Of a stretch of DNA of 64,000 bases, positions 33,661 through 42,831 are shown in pieces. The stretch is from Acidisarcina polymorpha. Lineage in GTDB: Bacteria; Acidobacteriota; Terriglobia; Terriglobales; Acidobacteriaceae. Under the pieces are notes generated by a model. That model was given only the letters and a program-made list of their open reading frames with translations, was not told where the DNA came from and searched no databases. Positions within the stretch are counted from its first letter, which is position 1, and each line of letters begins with the position of its first letter. A program made the translations under genes and the position numbers. The stretch lies in contig NZ_CP030840.1 of NCBI RefSeq assembly GCF_003330725.1, positions 4,836,001-4,900,000 of the forward strand, in the 5' to 3' direction.

Positions 33661-34536
33661 ATGATTAAGTTGCATCCGGGATTGGCACTGAAGGCGGATG
33701 ATGTCTATCAGATTTGCCGTGGAGGCGACACGAAAATTGTCGCGCTCATGGGGACGATCGGTTGCGGGAAAACGACGTTGATAGCGGGGATTTTTCAAGC
33801 TTTTCTCGAGGGGAGTGTTGCCGGATATAGCTTCCGAAGGTCAGACACGCTGGTGGCTTTCGAAGAGAAGTGCTTTAACTCGCGCACATCTTCGGAGAGC
33901 TCAGTCGCTTCAATGCCCCGGACTTCGGGGCAGGTAGGTGCGGAGTTCTATCATTTGGAGGTCGTTCGAGATGCGGACCGATCCATCCACCGAATCTTGC
34001 TTCTGGATTTATCGGGTGAGGTATACGAAGGGGCGATGCACGTCGAAGACGATGCGGCCAAGCTCACAGTTCTTCGCGACGTAAGCCTCCTTGTTCAATT
34101 GATCGACGGCAAGAAGTTGTCCTCGGGCGCGACACGCGAAAAGGTCTATTCGGATGCAAAAGGGCTTCTGCGTCGTCTGTTCGAAGTGAACTCGATCACC
34201 GCTCAGACGCCGTTGCAGGTGGTTGTCTCAAAAGTAGATCAACTCGTGGGCGATGACACTTCGCAGCGAGCGCTTGAAGCTGTGCGCGCGACGGTCGCCA
34301 GCCGGTTTGCCAAAGAGAGTCAAAGACCACATTTTGAGATTCGTGAAATAGCAGCCAGCCCGGCGCAGGAGACGACGGTCCCGATGAGATTTGGTGTGAA
34401 TGGCTTACTGAGCTCATGGCTTGCAGACGAGGAATCTGCCATGCCGGCTTTGCCCAAGCTCAAAGTGTCTGGTGACCGATTGCAGCATCGGCTCGGCGAA
34501 GTCTGGATGCCAGAAAGGTTCGAAGCAAGTGAGTAA
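33661..34536 (+). CDS. P-loop GTPase of the double-GTPase conflict system (first)
   Basis: A 291-residue small GTPase-like protein. Walker A is GTIGCGKTT at residues 31-39, the G3-type motif is LLLDLSGEVYEG with DLSGE at 116-120, and the G4 base-recognition motif is VVSKVDQ at 190-193. The DLSGE form (rather than DxxGQ) is shared with the next protein. The layout matches the DO-GTPase families described as paired GTPases in predicted conflict systems. It overlaps the next GTPase gene by 8 bases. It probably senses an invader or a partner and switches an effector; that is inference. Confidence 0.75.
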   Translation: MIKLHPGLALKADDVYQICRGGDTKIVALMGTIGCGKTTLIAGIFQAFLEGSVAGYSFRRSDTLVAFEEKCFNSRTSSESSVASMPRTSGQVGAEFYHLEVVRDADRSIHRILLLDLSGEVYEGAMHVEDDAAKLTVLRDVSLLVQLIDGKKLSSGATREKVYSDAKGLLRRLFEVNSITAQTPLQVVVSKVDQLVGDDTSQRALEAVRATVASRFAKESQRPHFEIREIAASPAQETTVPMRFGVNGLLSSWLADEESAMPALPKLKVSGDRLQHRLGEVWMPERFEASE

Positions 34537-35413
34537 TTCCGCGGAAAAGGGCATACTGCTGGTGGGTCTACCAAAGGCTGGCAAGACCACATTCGTTGCT
34601 GCGTTGTGGCATGTCCTCAACTCCGAGGAGATCACGGATTCTCTGCGTCTGAGCGTTCTAGGCGGTGACGACACATATTTAAATCAGATTCGGGACGAGT
34701 GGCTGAACTACCAAGAAGTCATTCGGACTACACAGCAGAATGAAGCGATTCCGACGATGCATCTTGTCGACAAAAGCGGCCAGCTGAAGTGTGCGTTGAG
34801 CGTGCCAGATCTCTCAGGTGAGACCTATGTTAGCCAGTGGTTGGACCGGGAGTGGTCCGACAAATTCGCGGCTGCAGCAAGGGGCGCATCGGGAATACTT
34901 GTTTTTATTCATCCAAATCAGCCCTTGGAAGCTCCAGAGATTACAACAACGATGCGGATGCTTGCGCCGTTCCCGGAAGAAGAATCTTCCTCCGAAGACC
35001 CTGTGGATGAAGCAGTCTGGGACCCAGAAAGGGCAGCGGGAATCGTTCAGTTGGTTGAGGTGTTGCAGTTCTTGCAAAAAAATCTTCACCGACCCCTGAG
35101 GATCGCAGTGATGGTATCTGCTTGGGATCTCATTAAGGCGCGTTACGCGACGCCGCAGGAGTTCATTCGCACACGCACTCCGCTCTTGGAGCAATACATG
35201 CGGACGAACGGCGACACGCTGAATTTTACGGTCTTTGGGGTCAGCGCCCTGGGCGGAGACCTAGAAAGCAAAACGGACACTGATCGCTTGCAAAATGAGA
35301 CAGCATGCGCATCAGATCGCATCGAAGTCGTTCCCTCCACGGCGGAAAACCTCCATGACATAACTCGTCCATTGCGGTGGGCTTTATCGTGGCCAGAAGG
35401 CGAGTCCGCATGA
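34529..35413 (+). CDS. P-loop GTPase of the double-GTPase conflict system (second)
   Basis: A 294-residue GTPase-like protein translated from GTG 34529, within the end of the first GTPase gene; the frame is open further upstream but that part overlaps the neighbour. Walker A is GLPKAGKTT at residues 13-21, DLSGE recurs at 94-98, and VSAWD at 196-200 replaces the usual NKxD base-recognition motif. The alteration may relax guanine specificity. It shares little sequence with the first GTPase beyond the motifs, so the two are likely distinct partners, not a tandem duplication. Its stop overlaps the next gene by ATGA. Confidence 0.75.
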   Translation: MSNSAEKGILLVGLPKAGKTTFVAALWHVLNSEEITDSLRLSVLGGDDTYLNQIRDEWLNYQEVIRTTQQNEAIPTMHLVDKSGQLKCALSVPDLSGETYVSQWLDREWSDKFAAAARGASGILVFIHPNQPLEAPEITTTMRMLAPFPEEESSSEDPVDEAVWDPERAAGIVQLVEVLQFLQKNLHRPLRIAVMVSAWDLIKARYATPQEFIRTRTPLLEQYMRTNGDTLNFTVFGVSALGGDLESKTDTDRLQNETACASDRIEVVPSTAENLHDITRPLRWALSWPEGESA

Positions 35414-37395
35414 GGCTCGAACAGGCACTTTTCGGATACAAAGGTGGCCATCGGCGCATCTCTAGTTCGATTTCGTTTCAACCCGGAGATGAACGATTTC
35501 TCGTACGTATGACGGACCTGTCGGGCTCGCGGTCAGTGCCCGGATTCGAAAATTACGTGAGTGGGTATGCGCTTCCATCGAAGTCTGGATATGTGTTTGC
35601 AAAGACCTGGAATGCACCTGAGTGTGAGCGCCCGGGCTGTGTCTGGACGCACGTGATGTTGGTCGGGTCGGGAGATTGGCGTGGACTCACTCCTGCCGGT
35701 ATATCCGAATCGTTCCATCGCCCCGCTGCTGAGAAGCTTGGATTCGATTCATATTCCAACTGTTTGGTAGTTGGAACTGAGCCTGGCGACGAGCGCTTAC
35801 CGAAACTAGAAATGAGAGAAAACATCGTCCGTGCGCTTTACTCCGATGATCGTCCCATCATCATCTCTGAGTCCGAGGAGCGAACACAACTCAGTTTGTT
35901 TTTGATGAGTTTGGTGATGCAGCGTCCACTCGCGACGAGGCTGTCTCTCTCCTTCTGCACAGGAGCTCTGAGCTATCTAGAAGCTAACTCTGTCCCAATC
36001 CGCATTCAAGCCATGCCATCGCGAATTGCGCGGATGGTCAGGGACGAAGTTCATCTTCTTCATGGTGAGGAAGAGCCTCTTGTATCAGAGTGGGCAAAGT
36101 GGCTCGTGAAGGACCTAAAACGAAAAGACATCGTTCTCGAGGAGCTTTTCGCTCCCTTTGATAACACAAGCCAGACGTATGAAGAGCCGGAGTCGGTTGC
36201 GATCATTCGCAAGCTCTCCGAAGCCCGCGTTTTATTTCAATGCGCTCACGATGGGAGTCAGACAGCCGAAGATGTGTTGCGTGGAGTGACCACGCTTTTT
36301 CCTGATGGCGAGACACAAGTCCCGTTTAAAAACGCTCTTGTTGGGGAGCTTGCGAAGACCTCATCTCAGAGAAATTCTCTGGTTAGAGTTCTGTTTGATT
36401 CGGAGGAGATTGCTTTTGCACTACAGGAATCAAAATCTTCACTGCTTTCGGTCGCTTCGCTTCTTGCGAAGCAGGACCCAACGCTGGCTCTGAACCTATT
36501 GAATGATGTGCTCTTTCGGCCTTACAAGAATAAGGTCCAACAAGACTTGGTCCACTTTCTGCTATCCGAGATCCAACTCTTAGCGGCTGAGCCGACGCGC
36601 CCATTAGAGACGCAGGTGCTATTTGCCATTGCTCGTGAACAGAAGGAGCTGATCTCGCGCCCAGGGTTCTGGCTATTACAGCGGTCTTTTGACGAATCGA
36701 TTGAGCTCGCGGAAACTCTGGCCGAAGACTTAGACGACGAGCTTGTCCTGGCAGGCTTACTCGCTGCTGGTAGATTCGATCTGCTTGTTCGGATACTCAG
36801 AATGAGAGGCGCGCAAGGTGCGAGAGAGGCACTTAGTTTAGCGAGGAGCTTAAAACTCAACGATTCGAGTGAGTACCAGAAAGTGCTAGCTTTGCGTGGC
36901 GAAGTGTTAGATTTCGCGCAAACACTTGCTTGGGGGGAAGCATATTCCATGCGACCTTTGAACGAAGCGCAGCTATTCATTCTTGCGAGTTCAAGTGTTG
37001 AGCCGCACCGCCTTGTTGCGCTGGCGCCCGATATCTCGATCTGGTTAAATGCGTTGAGCGCGCTCCCATCAGAACCGCAAAGGATGTTTGCAATCGCCGT
37101 ATTCCTGGCCTGCGGAGAAGAATTTGCAGAAGGGTGGAGACTGCTGAGAAAGTCCTTTGATGTTATTCATCAATCGACAGGTTCGAAAACGATTCCATCT
37201 GAGTGGTGGGGGCTCGTCAAGTCGCGGCTCCCCACGCTAGCTGTTTGGGAAAAGTGGGATAAGTGTGAGCGATTACGCAGGGGGGCCGTGGACTCAATCC
37301 TTCGAGCAGGATTACCTGAGTCGATGGTTGAACAGGTTTCCCAAGATCGAACCCTGCAGCAGCGGCTCAGAGAGATCTATAGGAACCGCCGATAG
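35410..37395 (+). CDS. GAP1-type protein (GTPase-associated protein 1)
   Basis: A 661-residue cytoplasmic protein starting at ATG 35410 (ATGA overlap). The N-terminus is distinctive: LEQALFGYKGGHRRISSSIS followed by FLVRMTDLSGSRSVPGFENY and a GYVFAKTWNAPECERPGCVW segment. This pattern is that of the GAP1 N-terminal domain, found only with DO-GTPases in predicted conflict systems. The middle and C-terminal parts (about 200-661) are helical and leucine-rich, with acidic patches, and resemble the GAP1 M and C regions. It has no nuclease or protease motif; it may transmit the GTPase signal. Family assignment from memory. Confidence 0.72.
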   Translation: MRLEQALFGYKGGHRRISSSISFQPGDERFLVRMTDLSGSRSVPGFENYVSGYALPSKSGYVFAKTWNAPECERPGCVWTHVMLVGSGDWRGLTPAGISESFHRPAAEKLGFDSYSNCLVVGTEPGDERLPKLEMRENIVRALYSDDRPIIISESEERTQLSLFLMSLVMQRPLATRLSLSFCTGALSYLEANSVPIRIQAMPSRIARMVRDEVHLLHGEEEPLVSEWAKWLVKDLKRKDIVLEELFAPFDNTSQTYEEPESVAIIRKLSEARVLFQCAHDGSQTAEDVLRGVTTLFPDGETQVPFKNALVGELAKTSSQRNSLVRVLFDSEEIAFALQESKSSLLSVASLLAKQDPTLALNLLNDVLFRPYKNKVQQDLVHFLLSEIQLLAAEPTRPLETQVLFAIAREQKELISRPGFWLLQRSFDESIELAETLAEDLDDELVLAGLLAAGRFDLLVRILRMRGAQGAREALSLARSLKLNDSSEYQKVLALRGEVLDFAQTLAWGEAYSMRPLNEAQLFILASSSVEPHRLVALAPDISIWLNALSALPSEPQRMFAIAVFLACGEEFAEGWRLLRKSFDVIHQSTGSKTIPSEWWGLVKSRLPTLAVWEKWDKCERLRRGAVDSILRAGLPESMVEQVSQDRTLQQRLREIYRNRR

Positions 37396-37801
37396 ATCGA
37401 GCGATTTGACAACCGCCAGATCTCGAGCAGTCCCTCAGGCGGGACCGGAGTGGTGATGGTTGAGCAATGCCGCACATGAGGCATTGCTGCGCTCAAATGT
37501 TGGTTATTTACGAGCCGCTATTGAAGTCCAAATCGTCTACTCTTTGGCTCCTCTACGAGCTTTAAGTGGAGCGAACGCAAAGTCTAGAAGGGCATTCCAC
37601 GATAAGATTTCAACTGGACCCCGACATGGATTACAGCTAGGTCGTTTCGCGCTTCGGAACGCGATTTGAAGCACCAGAGGGTGCCCGATGCTCCGGCGTT
37701 GGGTTGGGAACGGGACCGAATAGAGGAGTAGTGTTGAGCGTGCTGTCGGCAAATTCGAGGGTGGTCAGAGTCTTCAATTGCAGCGCGAGCTGGGGGTGCG
37801 T
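37396..37801. other. 406-base gap between the GTPase operon and the helicase gene, with a hairpin
   Basis: No gene is supported. A perfect 9-base stem AGCAATGCC / GGCATTGCT with an 8-base loop lies at 37463-37488, about 70 bases after the GAP1 stop; no T-run follows. The gap and the change in base composition on either side suggest that the helicase pair is a separate transcription unit with its promoter here. No clear promoter consensus was found. Confidence 0.5.
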
Positions 37802-40800
37802 ATGACGCCTGAAGCGCCCCTGGTCCTTGACCTCCTTACATATATCGAACAAGTCGAAAAGCTCAAAGCAAAACCCGCCTTTACGGTGCCGACCGATTTC
37901 TTCCTCGCCAATCAGCACGACCTAAAGGGTCTGCCTGAATTGCAGTTCAATGTCCAAGACGCGGGCGGTGACATCTGGCTCCGCATTCCGCGTCTCCATG
38001 AAATCGCGCCGCCGCCGCCCGATGCAACGCTTGTTGCATGGGTCACTCTGCCCAAAGTGCCGACGAAGCTGCCTGACCTCAAAACCCAGATTGAAATTCA
38101 CAATGGCAAGCAATTCGTCCGCACGGAGCGCTTGGAAGAGCGCCCCGAAGTCTCTGAGTTGTTCGCTTGGTATGTCGAAAACCAGTGGAAGCCCTGGGCC
38201 GCTGCGGAAGCGCCGAGGCGTCAGACCATCAAGCGCTACAACGAGATGTTTTCGTTGCAGCAGACGATTTCGACCGAAGGCTCTGAGACGCAACTGGAAC
38301 TGGTTTGGGGTCTGGGTTATGCAGTCTGGAAGAAGGAGGGCGCGGGGCCCGCGCTCAAGCACCCGCTGATAACCCAGTCTTGCGAAATCACCCTGAACGA
38401 AAGCAATTTCGATCTGGAGATTCGCCCGCGCGAGGTTGACCCGCGCATTGAACTAGATACCTACACGGCAATGGAATTGCCGGGAGTGCGCCAACTTGAA
38501 ATTTTCTGGAAGTCCTCCTTAGAGAACGGCGCGAACCGGCCCAATCCATTCGAGGCGTCCACCTATGAAGGCGCACTCAAGGCCGCTGTCGGTCATCTCG
38601 ACCCCACGGGTGAATACGTCGTCCTCACCGACGATCCGACGCCGCCGGCAGCCGGCGACAAACTCAAAATTACCAATAGCTGGGTTGTCTTCGCACGGCG
38701 GCGCTCAAGCGGCATTTTTCTGGAAGATGTCGCCCGTCTTAAAAAGAGCGTCGAAAAGGCCACCAAGCTTCCGGCTGTCGTCCGAGATTTTGTGGAGCGT
38801 GGTGATCACGAAATCAAAGAACCGGTGATGCAAAGCTACCGGGGTCTGTCATCCAGCGAAGGCGACCATACCGCGTCTGAGCTGTATTTCCCGATGGCTT
38901 ATAACGATGAGCAAGTCTCCATCGTGCAGAAATTGCAATACGGCAATGGCGTTGTCGTGCAAGGGCCACCGGGCACGGGCAAAACGCACACAATCGCGAA
39001 CATCATTTCGCACTACCTCGCGCAAGGGTTGCGCGTCCTGGTCACGTCCAAGGGCGAGAGCGCCTTGAACGAAGTCATCGGGAAACTGCCGGAGCGCATT
39101 CGCCCGCTTTGCGTCGGCTTGCTATCGAACGAGAGTGACGGGATGCGGAAGTTTGAGCATTCCATCCAGACGATTGCGGCGAACATTTCCGGCATGAACG
39201 CGGCGCGGGCACACGCGGAAATCACCGCCCTGCAAGACAAGCTCAATCAACTTCACGGCAAAATCTCGAATGTCGACCGGCAGGTTGCGCACTACGCATC
39301 GCAGCACATGAGGAACTACACCTTCCAAGGCCGGGAAGTGACGCCGGAAGAAATGGCAAAGCTGGTGTTGGCCCAAGCCGACGATCACCAGTGGATGGAT
39401 GACGATCTCCCGGAAGACGATGTGGCGATACTCTTTAGCGAGGCGGACGTAAATGCCTTGCGGCAGGCGCGTATTAAAGTCGGCAAAGATATTGTTTATC
39501 TCAACTGCTCGGTTCCGCCCGTGGACGCCTTTCCGGGCTGGGCAGTTTTGAGCGAACTGCACCGCGATCTTTCGCGGTCGAAATCAATCGAAGCCGATAT
39601 TGCTTTGGGCTCGGTCATACCGCTCAAGGATGCAACATTCGAGACATTCGAGGCCGGTAAGGGCTTGATGGAGTTTCTTGACCGCCGTCAGGCGCTGCAA
39701 AAGAAACTCGCGCAGTCGAGCACTCCCATTCTCGAAGCTATCTCAACGCATCTCGGCAATATGCGGGCCGATGATCTGCTGCTGTCGGCCCTACTGCAAT
39801 CCTGCGCCGATGTCCGCGCTTTGGAGACGCGGCGTAAGGATTTGCTCACCAAGGCGGTCTCAGTGCCGCAGGATGCCGAAGCGAACCTGGACTTTTTGGA
39901 GGCAGTTCAACGGTTGCGCACCGGCAAGAGTGCCTTTGCGTTGCCGTTTGGCAAGGGTGAAGCCCGCAAGCTCGTGGCGGCGGTGACTGTCGTCGGCTCT
40001 GCGCCGTCCACATCCGCCGATTGGGAGTTGGTCGAAGAAGCGCTGCGATGGCGGGCGGATGCGAAGAAGACAATCGCCAAGTGGAATTCGGTAGCCGCTG
40101 AATTCGGGATTGAAGCCCAGACGGGTGCACTCGATCTTGCCTGCCGGTCGATGACACAACTGCAAGAGTTCGTCCAAGACACACACGCGCTTGCGTTTGA
40201 CTACGACGCCAAGCTCCGGGATGAAACGGAAAAGGTCTTTGACACCCGGTCGGCGGAAACGCTGCTTGAAAAAGGCGAGGGCACTGTTGTTGCGATCCGC
40301 GAATCCCTTCATGCGCATGTCGATAAGGGTCGTTTGTCCTATGCCATGAATCGGTTGGGCGAGGTAGTGGGCAAGCTCACCGGCCGCAACGGCCAAGTCG
40401 TCGATGCGTTGCGGTCATTCCTGACGGAAGTCATTGGCAAGCAAGAGCAGGAAGATTCCACACTGCACAACCTCTGGCTTTCCCTGCAGACCGAATTGAC
40501 CCGGGTGAATAGCTTGCGGCCCGGGCTTGATGACATTCTGCGCGTATCGGCCCTGATTGAAGCTGGCGGCGCAAAGAAGTGGGCGCATCGTATTCGCACC
40601 GAACCTGCCGAGAGTGACAACGATCCGGTCGTTTTGGCGACGTGGCGCGAGGCTTGGAATTGGCGTTGCGCCGTCATGTTCCTAGAGAAGATCGACGGTC
40701 ACGCGAAGCTGCGCGAACTGTTCGGCCATCGCAAGATAATGACGACGATTTTGGCGAGAACCTATCAAGACCTGGTCGCCGAAAAGACTTGGCTCGGGGT

Positions 40801-42274
40801 CTACAACAATTCGCCAACGGCGATTCAGCAAGCTTTGCAAGCCTATTTGAATTCCATTCAGGCGATGGGAGCGGGGACAGGTGTCCGTGCCGTTCGCCAT
40901 CGCCGCAGTGCCCGCGAGGCAATGAAGCTGGCTTATAAGGCGGTACCTTGCTGGGTGTTGCCGGAATGGCGCATTTCGGAAACACTGCCGCCCGACCTTG
41001 GCTTGTTTGACCTGGTTATCATTGACGAAGCCTCTCAGTCGGATATCTGGGCTTTGCCCGCGCTATTGCGCGGTGAAAAGCTCCTGGTCGTTGGCGACCA
41101 TAAGCAAGTCTCGCCGTCTGCCATCGGCGTCCCGGAAGAGAAGATCAAAGAGCTTCGCGACCGCTTCCTTACCAATCAGCCCTTCGGTTCTGAGATGACA
41201 CCGGACAAGTCGATATATGACTTGGCGCGCGTTGTCTTCGCGGGTAGCTCGGTCATGCTGCGCGAACACTTCCGCTGCGTCCCGGCCATCATCGAATACT
41301 CGAACCGCGAATTCTATGAAGGCGACATCAAGCCCCTCCGTTTGCCAAAGGCAAACGAACGTCTCGACCCGCCTTTGATCGACGTGTTTGTCAAAGGTGG
41401 ATATCGCCAGACGGATGTGAACCAGGCGGAAGCCAAGGCCATCGTCGATGAAATCGACTTAATCTTGGCCGACCCTGACCTTGCTGGTCGGTCTATCGGT
41501 GTTGTCACGCTGCTTGGCACCGCGCAGGCCGCGCATATTCAAGCGCTCGTTGGCGACCGTATCTCGCCGGTCGATGTCATTAGCCGTCAAATCGCGGTCG
41601 GGCCGCCGCCTGTCTTCCAAGGGCGTGAGCGGGACATCATGCTTGTCTCAATGGTCTTAGGTCCGAATGAGCGCGGCGCGGCCAATCGCGCCGATATGAA
41701 GCAGCGCTACAACGTAGCGATGTCTAGGGCACGTGACCGCATGTATCTGTTCCGCTCCGTCGAAAGCAACGCTTTCGGGGAAGACACCTTAAACGGTCGT
41801 CTAATCCGGCATTTCAAAGAACCGTTCCGGATTGACGGGCGAAGCTCCCAGCTTCTCCGCGATCGCTGCGAGTCCGGCTTTGAGTTCGATATGTTCGACG
41901 AACTAGTGAAACGCGGCTACCGCGTCGAGCCGCAGGTTCGCTGCGGTGCTTTTAAGATTGATTTTGTTGTCGAAGGGCGGGAGGGTCGTCGCTTGGCTAT
42001 CGAGTGCGACGGCGACCGTTTCCACGGGCCCGGCCAATGGTCGGACGACATGGCCCGTCAACGCGTCTTGGAGCGGGCGGGCTGGACATTCTGGCGTTGC
42101 TTCGCCTCAAGCTGGGCGCGTCGCCGAGATGAAGTGGTCGGCGATCTTTTGCAAACCCTCGACTCCTTGGGCATTGAACCGTTGGGCTCCGAAGCGGTCG
42201 ATAACACTGTGTGGGTTCACTACAAGGAAGTCGACCCGTTCCAAATTGAGGAGCCACTTGCAGAAACGCTATGA
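37802..42274 (+). CDS. SF1 (Upf1-like) helicase with C-terminal Vsr/DUF559-type nuclease domain
   Basis: A 1490-residue protein. The start is the ATG at 37802 with GGGGG upstream; the frame is open 26 codons further. An N-terminal region of about 350 residues has no recognised domain. The helicase core has Walker A GPPGTGKTHTI at about 387, a long helical insertion (about 470-1040), motif II IIDEASQSD at about 1073 with VVGDHKQVSPSA, REHFRCVPAII, QGRERDIMLVSMV and motif VI NVAMSRARDRMY at about 1306. Residues about 1365-1450 form a PD-(D/E)XK nuclease: CGAFKIDFVVEG, LAIECDGDRFHG, and RVLERAGWTFWRCF. Single-protein helicase-Vsr architectures have known antiphage members. It should unwind and cut foreign nucleic acid. 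Confidence 0.85.
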   Translation: MTPEAPLVLDLLTYIEQVEKLKAKPAFTVPTDFFLANQHDLKGLPELQFNVQDAGGDIWLRIPRLHEIAPPPPDATLVAWVTLPKVPTKLPDLKTQIEIHNGKQFVRTERLEERPEVSELFAWYVENQWKPWAAAEAPRRQTIKRYNEMFSLQQTISTEGSETQLELVWGLGYAVWKKEGAGPALKHPLITQSCEITLNESNFDLEIRPREVDPRIELDTYTAMELPGVRQLEIFWKSSLENGANRPNPFEASTYEGALKAAVGHLDPTGEYVVLTDDPTPPAAGDKLKITNSWVVFARRRSSGIFLEDVARLKKSVEKATKLPAVVRDFVERGDHEIKEPVMQSYRGLSSSEGDHTASELYFPMAYNDEQVSIVQKLQYGNGVVVQGPPGTGKTHTIANIISHYLAQGLRVLVTSKGESALNEVIGKLPERIRPLCVGLLSNESDGMRKFEHSIQTIAANISGMNAARAHAEITALQDKLNQLHGKISNVDRQVAHYASQHMRNYTFQGREVTPEEMAKLVLAQADDHQWMDDDLPEDDVAILFSEADVNALRQARIKVGKDIVYLNCSVPPVDAFPGWAVLSELHRDLSRSKSIEADIALGSVIPLKDATFETFEAGKGLMEFLDRRQALQKKLAQSSTPILEAISTHLGNMRADDLLLSALLQSCADVRALETRRKDLLTKAVSVPQDAEANLDFLEAVQRLRTGKSAFALPFGKGEARKLVAAVTVVGSAPSTSADWELVEEALRWRADAKKTIAKWNSVAAEFGIEAQTGALDLACRSMTQLQEFVQDTHALAFDYDAKLRDETEKVFDTRSAETLLEKGEGTVVAIRESLHAHVDKGRLSYAMNRLGEVVGKLTGRNGQVVDALRSFLTEVIGKQEQEDSTLHNLWLSLQTELTRVNSLRPGLDDILRVSALIEAGGAKKWAHRIRTEPAESDNDPVVLATWREAWNWRCAVMFLEKIDGHAKLRELFGHRKIMTTILARTYQDLVAEKTWLGVYNNSPTAIQQALQAYLNSIQAMGAGTGVRAVRHRRSAREAMKLAYKAVPCWVLPEWRISETLPPDLGLFDLVIIDEASQSDIWALPALLRGEKLLVVGDHKQVSPSAIGVPEEKIKELRDRFLTNQPFGSEMTPDKSIYDLARVVFAGSSVMLREHFRCVPAIIEYSNREFYEGDIKPLRLPKANERLDPPLIDVFVKGGYRQTDVNQAEAKAIVDEIDLILADPDLAGRSIGVVTLLGTAQAAHIQALVGDRISPVDVISRQIAVGPPPVFQGRERDIMLVSMVLGPNERGAANRADMKQRYNVAMSRARDRMYLFRSVESNAFGEDTLNGRLIRHFKEPFRIDGRSSQLLRDRCESGFEFDMFDELVKRGYRVEPQVRCGAFKIDFVVEGREGRRLAIECDGDRFHGPGQWSDDMARQRVLERAGWTFWRCFASSWARRRDEVVGDLLQTLDSLGIEPLGSEAVDNTVWVHYKEVDPFQIEEPLAETL

Positions 42275-42756
42275 GCCGTCCTCTGATTCAAAAACGCATT
42301 GATGAACTCGAAGCGATGTTCGACGCCGAAAAAGGCGATCCCGACGCATTGCGGCTGTTAGAAAACGAACTGGCCTTCCGCTCTGTGCCCCGCGCGACAA
42401 CGCTCTTAAATAAGGTGAAGCGCGTCCTCGCCGGTGGCACGGTTGCTGAAGCAAAGCAAGATGAATTATTCGCGCACAGACCACCGGTCGCCGTGCAAGT
42501 TCCTCTGATGCCAATCAAACCAACATCCTCGCCGAAGCCGGTCATTTCCATGACCATTGACGAAGCGCTCAAGGTTTTGAAGGTCACCGCCAGCACCGGT
42601 TGGGAAGCGGTCGAGCAAAGCCGCCGGGACGCAGTTGAACGTGCCCGACCGGACAGGCTGACGTCACTCAGTGAAACAAAGCGCCGTACGTTGCGAGAAG
42701 ACGCCCGAAGCGCAAACGCGGCATACCTCGTAATGCTGCAAGCCAGAAAAGCCTAA
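42271..42756 (+). CDS. Protein with a degenerate J-domain-like C-terminus, coupled to the helicase-nuclease
   Basis: A 161-residue protein. The C-terminal 70 residues have J-domain layout: DEALKVLKVTASTGWEAVE, a second helix SRRDAVERA, then RPD at 126-128 where active J-domains have HPD, and a closing NAAYLVMLQARK like the fourth J helix. The N-terminal part has a helix (RIDELEAMFDAEKGDPDAL) and a Pro-rich linker. Loss of the histidine should prevent stimulation of Hsp70, so it may be an adaptor or inhibitor. It overlaps the helicase-nuclease stop by ATGA, which argues that they act together, for example as a control subunit. Confidence 0.65.
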   Translation: MSRPLIQKRIDELEAMFDAEKGDPDALRLLENELAFRSVPRATTLLNKVKRVLAGGTVAEAKQDELFAHRPPVAVQVPLMPIKPTSSPKPVISMTIDEALKVLKVTASTGWEAVEQSRRDAVERARPDRLTSLSETKRRTLREDARSANAAYLVMLQARKA

Positions 42757-42769
42757 ACGCGATTACTGT

Positions 42770-42831
42770 CCGCGAGCCTCGCGGCCAAGAACATGGGAGC
42801 AAAGGACGTGCTACCGAAAACGTCTCCCATC
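42770..42831. terminator. Hairpins between convergent genes
   Basis: CCGCGA-GCC-TCGCGG (42770-42784) and a second imperfect hairpin from GGGAG to CTCCC up to about 42830 lie between the stop at 42756 (plus strand) and the relaxase stop at 42830 (minus strand). Such paired hairpins between convergent genes can stop transcription from both sides. No clear T-run is present. Confidence 0.45.

Noticed and set aside
37460-37490. Intrinsic terminator after the GAP1 gene
   Set aside because: The stem is perfect, but no T-run follows, so it is noted only as a hairpin.
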